Shown piece by piece: positions 52,996-61,679 of a stretch of DNA of 64,000 nucleotides. Origin of the DNA: DATKXO01 sp035528995 (GTDB lineage Bacteria; Planctomycetota; Phycisphaerae; UBA1845); the NCBI GenBank assembly GCA_035528995.1, contig DATKXO010000110.1:19366-83365 (forward strand). The letters are read 5' to 3'. The translations under genes were made by a program, and so were the position numbers. The notes beneath the pieces are model-generated. The model made no database searches and had not been told where the DNA came from. It saw only the letters and a program-made list of their open reading frames with translations. The first letter of the stretch is position 1; every line of letters starts with the position of its first letter.

Positions 52996-54819
52996 GTGAT
53001 CGTCCTGGCTTGGGCGGTCCCGGCGGCCTGCGCCGGGACTATCCATGTGGACGACGACGCCCCGCCGGGGGGCGACGGTCTCACCTGGAACTCGGCCTTC
53101 ACCGATCTCCAGGACGCGTTGGACGCCGCCACGAACGGCACGCAGATACGCGTGGCCGAGGGAATCTACAGGCCCGATCGCGGGAGCGGCGACCGCACGG
53201 CCACCTTCCAACTGCTCGGCGGCGTGGCCCTCTACGGCGGCTACGCCGGGTTCGGAGCCCCGGACCCCGACGCGCGGGACGTGAATGCCTGCACCACCAC
53301 TCTCAGTGGCGACCTGGGCTGCGATGATGGCCCCGACTTCACCAACATCGCGGAGAACAGCTACCACGTGGTGACCGGCAGCGGGACCGATCCCAGCGCC
53401 GTCCTGGATGGCCTGACCATCGAGGGCGGCAACGCCGACGGCTACGAATCGTCCCTCGGTTACGGCGCGGGCCTGTACTGTTGGAGCGGCAGCCCGACGC
53501 TGGCCAACTGCACCATCCACCGGAACTGGGCCGCGGACCGGGGCGGTGGGATGTACAACCAGTTCGGCGCTCCGACCCTCACCGCGTGCACCTTCACCGG
53601 GAACCGGGCTGCCTACGGCGGCGGCATGCGCAACCACGGCGGCAGCCCGACTCTCAGCCGCTGCGTCTTCCTGGACAACACTTCGGATTACGGCGGCGGG
53701 ATGTACAACTACTCCGCCGCCCCGACGCTGAACGGCTGCACCTTCCGACGGAACTGGGCCCTGTTCGGTGGCGGAATGTACAACGACGACGGCAGCGTCA
53801 CGCTGGTCAACTGTCTCTTCAGCGGAAACGAAGCCGCATCCGATGGCGGCGGCCTGTGGATCCTCAATAACGGCAGCAGCCCCGCCGTGATCAACTGCAC
53901 CCTGCGCGAGAACCATGCGGACGGAGGCGGCGGCGGGATATGGATCATCGACTTCGCCGATGACATGACCGTCGCAAACAGCATCCTATGGGGCAATCAC
54001 GACAGCGGCGGAACGGACGAGTCGGCCCAGATCACCAGGCAGAACGGCGACCCTACCTACATGAGCTACTGCTGTCTCCAGGGTTGGACCGGGGACTGGG
54101 GCGGGGTCGCCAACGCCGGTGACGATCCCTTGTTTGTCGACGGCGACGGACCGGATCAGGTCCCCGGAACCGCCGACGACAACCTGCGACTCGCCGCCGG
54201 TTCGCCCTACATTGACTCCGCCGACAACCAGGCCGTGCCCCTCTGGGTGACAACCGACCTGACCGACGCTCCGAGGTTCCAGGACGATCCCGTCACCGCC
54301 GACAGCGGCAGCGGGGCTCCTCCCCTCGTGGACCGAGGCGCCCACGAGTACGACCCGGCCGACTGCAACGGCAACGGCCTCCCCGACGTCCAGGACCTCG
54401 CCGGCGCCACCAGCCAGGACTGCAACACCAACGGGACCCCGGATGAGTGCGACGTCTCCCGCCTGGACTGCAACACCAACGGGACGCCCGACGACTGCGA
54501 ACCCGATTTCGACGGCGATTCCACGCCGGACGATTGCGATCCGGACATGGACGGCGACGGAGTGCCCAACACCGCCGACCTATGCAACTTCACCCCGCCC
54601 GGGCAGGACGTCAACCCGCTCGGCGGGCCGATGGGCGACCTCGACGACGACTGTGACGTGGACCTGGACGACTACTTCTTCTTCCAGGTCTGCCTGTCGT
54701 TGTCCGGCCCCGGCGGCAACCCCGGCTTCCAGGACTGCTTTGACGTCTTTGACTTCGATCACGACGCGGACGTGGACCTGGCCGATTTCGCCGGCTTCCA
54801 GCGAGCTCCCTTGCACTAG
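52996..54819 (+). CDS. Secreted right-handed beta-helix protein with Ca-binding tail; signal region interrupted by TGA
   Basis: 607 residues from the first usable start, GTG 52996. A better signal peptide starts at ATG 52954 in the same frame (MNRLVL, then TGA at 52972-52974, then VRWLGLNVIVLAWAVPAACA). The mature part opens GTIHVDDDAPPGGDGLTWNS and continues as a parallel beta-helix with GGGMYN repeats (GGGMYNQFGAPTLTACTF; GGGMYNYSAAPTLNGCTF; GGGMYNDDGSVTLVNCLF), as in planctomycete polymorphic-outer-membrane-like proteins. The end has DCNGNGLPDVQDLAG, NTNGTPDECD-type repeats and the dockerin-like DCDVDLDDYFFFQVC and DADVDLADFAGFQR. Expression may depend on stop read-through or on the weak GTG start, or this is a young pseudogene. 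Confidence 0.7.
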   Translation: MIVLAWAVPAACAGTIHVDDDAPPGGDGLTWNSAFTDLQDALDAATNGTQIRVAEGIYRPDRGSGDRTATFQLLGGVALYGGYAGFGAPDPDARDVNACTTTLSGDLGCDDGPDFTNIAENSYHVVTGSGTDPSAVLDGLTIEGGNADGYESSLGYGAGLYCWSGSPTLANCTIHRNWAADRGGGMYNQFGAPTLTACTFTGNRAAYGGGMRNHGGSPTLSRCVFLDNTSDYGGGMYNYSAAPTLNGCTFRRNWALFGGGMYNDDGSVTLVNCLFSGNEAASDGGGLWILNNGSSPAVINCTLRENHADGGGGGIWIIDFADDMTVANSILWGNHDSGGTDESAQITRQNGDPTYMSYCCLQGWTGDWGGVANAGDDPLFVDGDGPDQVPGTADDNLRLAAGSPYIDSADNQAVPLWVTTDLTDAPRFQDDPVTADSGSGAPPLVDRGAHEYDPADCNGNGLPDVQDLAGATSQDCNTNGTPDECDVSRLDCNTNGTPDDCEPDFDGDSTPDDCDPDMDGDGVPNTADLCNFTPPGQDVNPLGGPMGDLDDDCDVDLDDYFFFQVCLSLSGPGGNPGFQDCFDVFDFDHDADVDLADFAGFQRAPLH

Positions 54820-55288
54820 CCGCGCTGCGTCTCAACCCGGCCCATCTGCCGTCCAGCCACGGTCGACTCATCCGATGCCGGACCGTGCCGGACCGCGGCA
54901 GGCGGCTCCCAGACCTCCGGTTGGGCAGAATTCAGCGTACCGCCCCGCCGAGGCCGCAGGCCTGCGGCGCCACGGCCGGGCCTCCCCCGGGGTGCGTGAC
55001 GGTTTAGGTAGGTGCCCCTGGCAGCTTGCCTGCCAGTGTGTGTGCTCCAGGCGCCCACCCGAGAGACCGCACGGGCGGACGAGCCGCCCGTGGCGCCCCA
55101 AACCGAATGCCGCCGGAAGTGTCACGGCCCCCCTGCTCCGGCCGGCCCGCTGGGGGGCTGGCATCCCGGCGGGCCCGCCCGTACAATTTTTGATTCGCCG
55201 TTTCCGGTATGTGCGGCCCCGCAGTGCCGGCGCCGCATCACCGGCCTGAAGAACTTCGAGAGCCTTCGACAGCGGGCGGGAGGATTCC
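54820..55288. other. Intergenic region before the EF-G paralogue
   Basis: No gene supported. CTGGCA-N18-TACAAT at 55158-55187 is a promoter candidate for the next gene, giving a leader of about 95 bases. Confidence 0.4.
55158..55187 (+). promoter_or_regulatory. Promoter candidate of the EF-G paralogue
   Basis: CTGGCA, 18-base spacer, TACAAT. Assigned by eye. Confidence 0.45.
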
Positions 55289-57307
55289 ATGGCAGTCTTT
55301 GGCGTTCAGGATTACCGCAACATTGCGCTCGTCGGGCATGGCGGCGCCGGGAAGACCACGCTCGCCGAAGCCTGTCTCCTCCGGGCCGGCGTCACCAAAC
55401 GGCAGGGCAGCGTTCCGGATGGCACTTCCATCCTCGACTACATGGACGAGGAGAAGGAGAAGGGTTGCTCGTTGGACTCGGCCGTGTGTTCGATGGTACA
55501 CGGTGGCAAGCATATCAACCTGATCGATACGCCCGGCTCGACCGACTTCTGTGGGCAGGCCATCGTTTCCCTGGCCGCCGTTGAGACGGCGGTCCTGGTG
55601 GTCTCGGCTGGGGCGGGCATAGAGGTCAACACCCGCAAGATGATGCAGCGGGCGGGCGATTTCGGCTTGGCCCGTATGATCGTGATCAACAAGATCGACG
55701 CGGAGAACGCCAATCTCGAGGAGCTCTTTGAACAACTCCGCGAGGTCTTCGGACCCGAATGCGTGCCGATCAATCTCACCTCGGGCAACCGATCGGCCGT
55801 GGTGGACTGTTTGGCTGGAGGCGGTGGCGACGTTGATTTCGGTAGCGCCGGATCGGCCCACGAAGCAGTCCTGGAGGCGATCGTCGGTGTCGATGACGAC
55901 CTGATGGAGAAGTACCTTGGCGGCGAGGCCGAAGAGGCCGCCGTCCTGGCCGAAGCCCCTGCGGCCTTGGCCGCCGGCGTGATGGTCCCCATCCTGTTCA
56001 CCAACGCAAAGGACGGGGTCGGCGTCTCCGAGTTGCTCGACGCCATCGTCAGGCTGGCTCCGGACCCGACCGTCGGCAAGAAACGCGTCCTGACCGACGG
56101 CGACAGCGAGACGGAGATCGTCCCTTCCGCCGAGGGTGCCTTCCTGGGCCAGGTCTTTAAGAACGCCACCGATCCCAAGAGCCACATCAAGTACTCGCTC
56201 ATCCGCGTCTTGAGCGGCCGCCTGACCAGCGACCAGAGCATCAAGACGCTGGCCGAGCATAAGGGCATGCGCCCGGGGCAGATCCTGCGCTTCCGTGGCA
56301 TGGAACACGAGGACCTCGAAGCCGGTGTCGCCGGAGATATCATCGCCCTGGCCAGACTCGACCTGCACATCGGCGACGTGGTCTACACGGCCAACGGTGG
56401 CAAAATCCAGATGCCCTCGGTGCCTAACCCCATGTTCGCCCTGGCCATCGAACCCAAGGCCAGAGGCGATGAGGACAAGATATCGGCCGCCCTCAAACGC
56501 TTTGCCGACGAGGACCCCTGTTTCAAGGTCGATCGAAGCACCGCCACCAAGGAGATGGTCGTCCGCGGCGTCGGCGACATGCATCTGCGAACGGTCCTGG
56601 CCCGCATGGCCCACTACTACAAAGTCGACGTCGAGACCCACACGCCCAGGATTCCTTATCACGAAACCATCACCGCCGGCGTCAATGACGTTGAGTACAC
56701 CCACAAGAAACAGACGGGCGGGGCCGGTCAATTCGCACGCGTGGTGGTCAACCTCGTCCCCGCGGAACGTGGCGAGGGATACGAGTTCGTCGACAAGATC
56801 TTCGGCGGGGCCATCGATCAATCTTTTCGGCCCAGTGTGGACAAGGGTGTCAGGGCCCAGATGGCCGAGGGCGTGCTGGCCGGCTACCCCGTTGTCGACG
56901 TGAAGGTCGAACTCATCGACGGAAAGACACACCCGGTGGACAGCAAGGACATCGCCTTCCAGATCGCCGGGCGGGGGGTCTTCAAGTACGCCTTTATGAA
57001 GGCCAAGCCGGTCCTCCTGGAGCCGATCGTGACCGTCGAAGTCACGGCCCCCACCGAGAACGTCGGTGATCTCCAGGGCGACCTGGCGAGTCGGCGAGGG
57101 CGGCCGCAGGGCCAGGATGTCCTACCAGGGGGCTTTGCCGTTATCCGGGCACTGGTGCCGTTGGCTGAACTGGCCGAGTACCACTCACGGCTGTCCAGCA
57201 TCACCGGCGGGCGCGGCAGCTACGCGATGGAGTTCTCACACTACGAGACCGTGCCCAGTAACGTCCAGCAGCAGATCGTGGCCGCGGCCCGCAAGCCGAC
57301 GGAGTAG
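55289..57307 (+). CDS. EF-G-like translational GTPase paralogue
   Basis: 672 residues with all five EF-G domains. G motifs: G1 GHGGAGKTT (about 16), where the classical EF-G has AHIDAGKTT; G2 region DYMDEEKEKGCSLDSAV; G3 DTPGS; G4 NKID. Domain IV keeps YTHKKQTGGAGQFARVVV and domain V MEFSHYETVP. The altered G1 and the Cys-Ser switch after DEEKEKG fit the EF-G-like (FusA2/EF-G2) group rather than the main fusA. Members act in the cytoplasm, some in ribosome recycling, others with unclear roles. GGAGG precedes the ATG. No ribosomal-protein genes are adjacent, as expected for a paralogue. Confidence 0.88.
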   Translation: MAVFGVQDYRNIALVGHGGAGKTTLAEACLLRAGVTKRQGSVPDGTSILDYMDEEKEKGCSLDSAVCSMVHGGKHINLIDTPGSTDFCGQAIVSLAAVETAVLVVSAGAGIEVNTRKMMQRAGDFGLARMIVINKIDAENANLEELFEQLREVFGPECVPINLTSGNRSAVVDCLAGGGGDVDFGSAGSAHEAVLEAIVGVDDDLMEKYLGGEAEEAAVLAEAPAALAAGVMVPILFTNAKDGVGVSELLDAIVRLAPDPTVGKKRVLTDGDSETEIVPSAEGAFLGQVFKNATDPKSHIKYSLIRVLSGRLTSDQSIKTLAEHKGMRPGQILRFRGMEHEDLEAGVAGDIIALARLDLHIGDVVYTANGGKIQMPSVPNPMFALAIEPKARGDEDKISAALKRFADEDPCFKVDRSTATKEMVVRGVGDMHLRTVLARMAHYYKVDVETHTPRIPYHETITAGVNDVEYTHKKQTGGAGQFARVVVNLVPAERGEGYEFVDKIFGGAIDQSFRPSVDKGVRAQMAEGVLAGYPVVDVKVELIDGKTHPVDSKDIAFQIAGRGVFKYAFMKAKPVLLEPIVTVEVTAPTENVGDLQGDLASRRGRPQGQDVLPGGFAVIRALVPLAELAEYHSRLSSITGGRGSYAMEFSHYETVPSNVQQQIVAAARKPTE

Positions 57308-57443
57308 AAACGGTCCCGGTCGGGGTTGTCCCGGAACCACCCGCCGCGGTGTCGCGAAATGTTGATCTAACTTGCTTTTTTCCGTTCTCAGTTCTGATGC
57401 CGCCCCTGGAGACCCTGGAAAGCCGTTTTTCTCGGAATTTGAT

Positions 57444-57472
57444 TTGCCTCGCGCACGTAGCAGGTCTAGACT
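57444..57472 (+). promoter_or_regulatory. Promoter candidate for a small RNA
   Basis: TTGCCT, 17-base spacer, TAGACT; four of six matches in each box. Confidence 0.3.
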
Positions 57473-57478
57473 TTCTGC

Positions 57479-57585
57479 GGTTTGAGAGATAGCAGACCAC
57501 CGCCTTCGGCGTGTGCAATAGAGCTTTTCCCCTCCGGAAAGCACCGGGCTGATCCCTGAAAAAAGGATTGCCCGGTGTTTTCTTG
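57479..57585 (+). ncRNA. Candidate small RNA of about 107 bases
   Basis: Lies between the promoter candidate and a good intrinsic terminator in a stretch without genes. It contains a small hairpin around CCGCCTTCGGCG, then an apparently unpaired CCCCTCC that could pair with ribosome binding sites, then the terminator stem. It does not match 6S, tmRNA or a riboswitch that I can recognise, and the EF-G message could simply end at this terminator. Confidence 0.3.
57542..57585 (+). terminator. Intrinsic terminator
   Basis: CACCGGGC/GCCCGGTG outer stem with an inner ATCC/GGAT stem and A-rich loop, followed by TTTTCTTG. It is 240 bases after the EF-G-like stop codon. Confidence 0.65.
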
Positions 57586-57906
57586 CGCTTCCGGCTTCTG
57601 CCTCCCCGGCCAAGTGGAGCGGACGGCTGCGGCAAGGTGATACCGGTTCCGCCATGAGCTTGCCGATTCACGAGCCGCGGGCTTCGGCGCGGCCTATGTC
57701 CTCAGAGAGATGCCGATTCGGCGGGCACTCAACCGGCATGAACGGACTGTAAGAGGTATGAGAAGGCTGGCCGGGATCGCCTGTCGAGGTCTGCCCGCTT
57801 CCCTCTCCCACGCAGCCGATAGGCTCCGGCCGAGCGGCGCCCCGATCCGCGTTCCTGCCCAGCCGACAGGGACAGACATGTTGCCCCGGGATTCGACCCG
57901 CGGCCC

Positions 57907-58578
57907 TCACAGGCTTTCGACGAACAGAGAACGCTTCCGCAAGGTGCGTACGCAGTTGCGGATCGTCTCGGCCACCTCCTCGCTCTGCTGCACGCCCTCG
58001 ATGCGGATCGTTCGATCACTCACGTCCGTGCTGAGCACTTCGACCGAGCCAACCCCTAAGATCATTCCTACAAGAGACTTGTGGACTCGGACATCGTCGA
58101 CGCGGATCAGTTCGGTCTGATCGATGGTCCGGCTGAGAATCCCGCGGTCGATGAACAGACGCTCGCTGGTCAGCCGGTATCGTTGGGCGAGAACGGCGCG
58201 CAGGACCCGGCAGGCGATGTACGCGCCCAGGCACAGGATCACGATCAGCACGATTCCAAACGCCGTGCGTCCGCTCAGAGCCTCCCACTTGGCGGCCATC
58301 CAGCCCATGAGCGCCGCCAGGAGCACCGAGCCGGCAGACCACGCCGCGATCAGCCCGGCGAAGTGCTTCCAACTGGTTCGCCCGCTCCAGAGCACCTCCT
58401 CGTCCGGTGCCGCGGCCCGGTTCGGCCGCTGCCCCGGCCCTGTGGCAGGAGACTGTGCCCCAGTCGGGCTCGGCGTGGCGTCGGGCTGGCGCGGGCTGTG
58501 CGGCGGCTGGTCATCGTTGCCGTCGTGACGCGACGGCGTCCGGTTCGCGGCTGAGTCGGAGTTCTGTTCGTTGGCCAT
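57907..58578 (-). CDS. PH-domain (YdbS-like) membrane protein
   Basis: 223 residues; ATG 58578 with GAGGAAG upstream. A polar, Pro/Ser/Gln-rich N-terminal 60 residues (MANEQNSDSAANRTPSRHDG and so on), then EEVLWSGRTSWKHFAGLIAA leading into two membrane helices (about 75-120). A bacterial PH-like domain follows (RYRLTSERLFIDRGILSRTI, DQTELIRVDDVRVHKSLVGM, GVGSVEVLSTDVSDRTIRIE). The motif RYxLTxERLxxxxGxLxRxxxxI is typical of bPH_2/YdbS proteins, which sit in the inner membrane with the PH part in the cytoplasm. Function in this organism unknown. It is a single gene facing the gene desert. Confidence 0.8.
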   Translation of the reverse strand: MANEQNSDSAANRTPSRHDGNDDQPPHSPRQPDATPSPTGAQSPATGPGQRPNRAAAPDEEVLWSGRTSWKHFAGLIAAWSAGSVLLAALMGWMAAKWEALSGRTAFGIVLIVILCLGAYIACRVLRAVLAQRYRLTSERLFIDRGILSRTIDQTELIRVDDVRVHKSLVGMILGVGSVEVLSTDVSDRTIRIEGVQQSEEVAETIRNCVRTLRKRSLFVESL

Positions 58579-58818
58579 GCTGGCTTCCTCGCCGGAGCGT
58601 CGGCCCCAGGCGGCTCATATCATACTCCGCCTGCTGGCCCGCGGCACCGTGATTTTTCGCCTTGACAACCCGCGGGCGGGTTCTTAAATGCGCTCGCCGT
58701 TCTCGGCATCCCTCGGGTGCGAGGTTTCGGGGCATGGCCGCCGCAGTCGAAGCGGTGACCGCACGGATTGGTGGGTCCAGGGAAACCGTGGCATTCTCGT
58801 AATCGATGGTGAAGTGAC

Positions 58819-59205
58819 ATGTGGCTGGATTGCGAAGAGTCGGCCGATCAGAGGCTGTTCGTCGAGGGGTCGCGTTCGGAGTTCGTGCCCGTTGTCTTCG
58901 CCGAGAACCTTGCCGAAGCTGAGCGCTACCGCGACCTGCTGGAGTCGGTCGGCATCCCCGTTTTGGTCGAGCGTCCTGGCGCTGATGCTCACCTTCGCCT
59001 CTTGGTCAGCGGGGCGGTGCCGGTCCGTGTGCCCGAGCATTTGCATGATGTCGCCTCCGAGGTGGTGGGCGCAGCCCAAGGGGACTTGCGCGGCGATTTC
59101 GACGACGACTTCGACGAGGACGAGGACGAAGACGACGACGACGATCTGGACGACGACGACGACTTCGACGAGGACGACGACGACGACCTCGACGATTTTG
59201 ATTGA
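58819..59205 (+). CDS. DUF2007-like small protein with extreme acidic tail
   Basis: 128 residues. Residues about 20-85 (EFVPVVFAENLAEAERYRDL, LESVGIPVLVERPGADAHLR, LLVSGAVPVRVPEH) resemble DUF2007, putative signal-transducing proteins with a ferredoxin-like fold. The last 35 residues are almost only Asp and Glu with a few Phe and Leu (GDFDDDFDEDEDEDDDDDLD and on to DDFD). The tail is encoded by near-monotonous GAC/GAG codons. Such tails bind basic proteins or metal ions or mimic DNA; here it is only an inference. GGTGAAG lies before the ATG at 58819. It is bracketed downstream by a pair of inverted GTGCCTGGCAC elements. Confidence 0.75.
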   Translation: MWLDCEESADQRLFVEGSRSEFVPVVFAENLAEAERYRDLLESVGIPVLVERPGADAHLRLLVSGAVPVRVPEHLHDVASEVVGAAQGDLRGDFDDDFDEDEDEDDDDDLDDDDDFDEDDDDDLDDFD

Positions 59206-59208
59206 GCC

Positions 59209-59221
59209 GGTGCCTGGCACC
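59209..59221. repeat. GGTGCC-T-GGCACC palindrome
   Basis: Perfect 6+1+6 palindrome a few bases after the stop of the acidic-tail gene. It is the REP-like partner of 59278-59288. Confidence 0.6.
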
Positions 59222-59277
59222 GCGCCTCCCGGGTCCGCCGGATCACCTCTACGCGGGTTCTGCTCCTCCGGCAGCTT

Positions 59278-59288
59278 GTGCCAGGCAC
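59278..59288. repeat. GTGCC-A-GGCAC palindrome
   Basis: Same palindrome in the opposite strand sense, 69 bases on. The pair looks like a BIME-type REP couple. Confidence 0.6.
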
Positions 59289-59313
59289 TGAATTGGCCGA
59301 TAATACGACAGTA

Positions 59314-59643
59314 ATGACCGATGCCTTCACGGGAAAGGACCGGCGCAGTGCGCCGAAGGCTGACCGCCGCAGCGGCATGGAACGACGCAGCGGTCTGGAT
59401 CGTCGGCGGGGGCCGGGGCGGCGGCGGAGCGATTATCGCCGCGCCGCCGAAGAGGGTGAAATCACCGGCGACATGCGCGAGTTCATCATGGCCATCGACG
59501 AGTACAAACGAGTCAACAGCCGCCCCTTTCCCAGCTACACCGAGATCTTCGAGATCGTGCAGTACCTGGGCTATCGCAAGGTGGCCGATAAGGCCCGGCA
59601 CATCAACGAGTTGACGGACGAGTCGCCGCAGGAATCGTCCTAG
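59314..59643 (+). CDS. Small conserved-looking protein with Arg-rich repeat
   Basis: 109 residues from ATG 59314. Residues about 8-42 are a string of DRRSG/ERRSG/DRRRG units (KDRRSAPKADRRSGMERRSG), strongly basic and probably flexible. The C-terminal part (ITGDMREFIMAIDEYKRVNS, RPFPSYTEIFEIVQYLGYRK, VADKARHINELTDES) looks like a compact helical domain of the winged-helix size. DRRSG strings occur in other bacterial proteins next to PilZ or signalling domains, but none is present. It lies directly after the acidic-tail protein, an opposite-charge neighbour. No signal peptide. Confidence 0.65.
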   Translation: MTDAFTGKDRRSAPKADRRSGMERRSGLDRRRGPGRRRSDYRRAAEEGEITGDMREFIMAIDEYKRVNSRPFPSYTEIFEIVQYLGYRKVADKARHINELTDESPQESS

Positions 59644-59684
59644 GACCGCTGCTCGGGCCGGAGCCGGCCGGCGGGTTCGCCACA

Positions 59685-60344
59685 ATGGACAACATGCAAC
59701 AGGTCATCGTCGTGCTGGAGACGCTCCTGCTGGTCGGGCCGGTGGCCTTCTACTTCATCGTGCTGGGGCTGCTCAACAGCCGGCCCGCGTCACACTTGGT
59801 CGATGCCCGCACCGATTTCCTGGTCCTCACGGCCGCCGCCTGTCCACTGGTGCTCGTGCCCATGGTCACGGTTCTGCGACAGGGCCACAGCCTGGCCCTT
59901 GTTCCCGTCCTGGCCGTGGCCATCCTGGTCATGCGGGCCATGTTGCCCAGGCGCGACAGCGGATGGGTGGTCTACAACCTGACCCGACCCCGGGTCCGCA
60001 TCCTGGTCGAGCGCAGCCTGCGCGAGTTGGGCTGGGAATATCGCCCGGTCAAGGGCCGACTCGAGGTCCCGGATCGCGCACTGAGCATTCGTTTCTCGGC
60101 CCTCCCAGCACTGCGGAACGTCACCTGCCACTTGGTTTTCGACCGTTCCGCGGATCGGGCCGCGACAGCGGCCATGTTGCGGGCCCGGCTCGAGCCTGCC
60201 CTGGCCCGCCAGCAACTGCTGCCGTCGGCCGCCGGCGCCTGCCTCATGATGCTCGGCGTCGGCATGATGATCCTGCCGTTCTGGATGATGTCCCGGCACA
60301 GTGACGCCATCGCCGAGGTCGTGACACGCCTGCTCCTGAGTTGA
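59685..60344 (+). CDS. Polytopic membrane protein of unknown function
   Basis: 219 residues. Four hydrophobic segments can be placed: about 6-30 (VIVVLETLLLVGPVAFYFIV), 45-62 (FLVLTAAACPLVLVPMVTVL), 68-85 and 180-200 (AACLMMLG-type, GVGMMILPFWMM). Between the third and fourth lies a soluble stretch (RVRILVERSLRELGWEYRPV and RLEVPDRALSIRFSALP) about 90 residues long. No motif recognised. It starts 41 bases after the Arg-rich protein gene and ends 13 bases before the M20 gene, so it probably forms an operon with both. Confidence 0.65.
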   Translation: MDNMQQVIVVLETLLLVGPVAFYFIVLGLLNSRPASHLVDARTDFLVLTAAACPLVLVPMVTVLRQGHSLALVPVLAVAILVMRAMLPRRDSGWVVYNLTRPRVRILVERSLRELGWEYRPVKGRLEVPDRALSIRFSALPALRNVTCHLVFDRSADRAATAAMLRARLEPALARQQLLPSAAGACLMMLGVGMMILPFWMMSRHSDAIAEVVTRLLLS

Positions 60345-60357
60345 CACCGGTGCCGGT

Positions 60358-61563
60358 ATGCCGGATTTCGCCGCTCTGATCGACGGTAGCCGCGACCGGC
60401 TCGTGACACTGCGCCATGAGCTGCACGCCCACCCCGAGCCGGCCTTTCAGGAAAAATGGACCGCCGCACGCATCCTCACCGAGTTGCAGTCCCTGCCCGG
60501 CCTGAGGATCCGTAGCGGATTGGCCGGCACCGGAATCCTGGCCACGCTGAACCAGGATCGCCCGGGGCCCTGCATCGCTCTGCGGGCCGAGCTTGATGCC
60601 CTGCCCCTCCAGGAACAGAACTCCAAGCTGCCCTACGCATCCGGGCAGCCCGGCAGGATGCACGCCTGCGGGCACGACGGCCACATGACCTGCCTGGTCG
60701 GAGCGGCCATGGTGCTTTCCGCCGTAGCCGACCAGTTGCCCGGCAAGGTCAAATTCATCTTCCAGCCCGCTGAAGAGATGGGCGGTGGTGGGGCCAGGCT
60801 GGTGGAAGAGGAGGGCGTGCTGGACGAGCCCAAGGTCGATGCCGCCTTCGCCCTGCACGGCTGGCCGGACGTCGAGTTCGGAAAGGTACTTGTCGGGAAG
60901 GGGCCTATCTTGGCAGCGGCCACACCGTTCGAGATCACCGTCCGCGGCACTGGGGCCCACGCCGCCTACCCCCACACCGGAAGCGACGTCGTGCTGGCAT
61001 CGGCCTACATCATCACCGCCCTGCAATCCATCGCCTCCCGGTGGGACCCCATGGACCCCGTGCTGGTCTCGGTCTGCCACCTCGACGCCGGCCACACCTG
61101 GAACGTGCTGCCCGAAACCTGTCGCATGAAGGGAACGGTCCGCGGCCTGCGCCAGGCGTCACACGACGCCGTCATCGAGCGCGTCCGCCGTGTCGTCGAG
61201 TCCACCGCCGAGGTCCACGGCTGTAGCGCCAGCGTCGAGTTTCAGTTCGGCTATCCCTCGCTGGTCAACGACCCCACCTGCGCGGACATGGTCACAGAGG
61301 TGGCCGCAAAGCTGCTCGGTCCCGATGCGGTGCTGCCGGGGCCGGCACCGAGTCTGGGTGGCGAGGACTTCGCCTTCTTCGCCAGGCGCGTCCCCGCGGC
61401 CCTCTATCGCCTCGGAGTTAGCCGGCCCGACGCACCAGTCTCTCCCGCCCTGCACAGCCCGCAGTACGATTTCCCGGACGACGCCATCGCCATCGGCGTC
61501 CGCCTGCACTGCGAGATCGCATACCGTTTCCTGTCAGATCCGCCCGTGTGGCGCTGCGGGTGA
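60358..61563 (+). CDS. M20-family amidohydrolase (N-acyl amino acid / hippurate hydrolase type)
   Basis: 401 residues. Features: RHELHAHPEPAFQE at 19-32, ALRAELDALPLQEQ (about 75-88), the metal cluster MHACGHDGH (Cys104 to His109), QPAEEMGGGGARLVEEEG (Glu139-Glu140) and the His of ALHGWPD. The dimerisation domain shows AATPFEITVRGTGAHAAYPH. The last ligand is in SLGGEDFAFFARRVPAAL. Enzymes of this class cleave N-acylated amino acids or indole conjugates in the cytoplasm; cofactor Zn2+ or Mn2+/Ni2+. Canonical ALRADMDALP has Glu in place of the first Asp. ATG 60358; probably translated together with the preceding genes. Confidence 0.9.
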   Translation: MPDFAALIDGSRDRLVTLRHELHAHPEPAFQEKWTAARILTELQSLPGLRIRSGLAGTGILATLNQDRPGPCIALRAELDALPLQEQNSKLPYASGQPGRMHACGHDGHMTCLVGAAMVLSAVADQLPGKVKFIFQPAEEMGGGGARLVEEEGVLDEPKVDAAFALHGWPDVEFGKVLVGKGPILAAATPFEITVRGTGAHAAYPHTGSDVVLASAYIITALQSIASRWDPMDPVLVSVCHLDAGHTWNVLPETCRMKGTVRGLRQASHDAVIERVRRVVESTAEVHGCSASVEFQFGYPSLVNDPTCADMVTEVAAKLLGPDAVLPGPAPSLGGEDFAFFARRVPAALYRLGVSRPDAPVSPALHSPQYDFPDDAIAIGVRLHCEIAYRFLSDPPVWRCG

Positions 61564-61679
61564 ACCTGCGGCCCCTGAGCGCTCCGGTCCCCTCGCCACC
61601 CGCGCATTCCGCCGGCTGCCCAAAGCCTGATCTCAGTGTACATTGGGCTGGACTGACCGGTCCGCTGTCGACGGCCGAC

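Larger units (their letters stand above)
57308..57906. other. 600-base gene desert
   Basis: No protein gene supported on either strand. It contains a promoter-like pair, a terminator and the candidate RNA between them (57444-57585). From 57586 to 57906 nothing further was recognised. Confidence 0.4.

Noticed and set aside
57880..57900. GATTCGACCC, T-loop-like sequence
   Set aside because: Lacks the conserved TT before C and a pairing stem.
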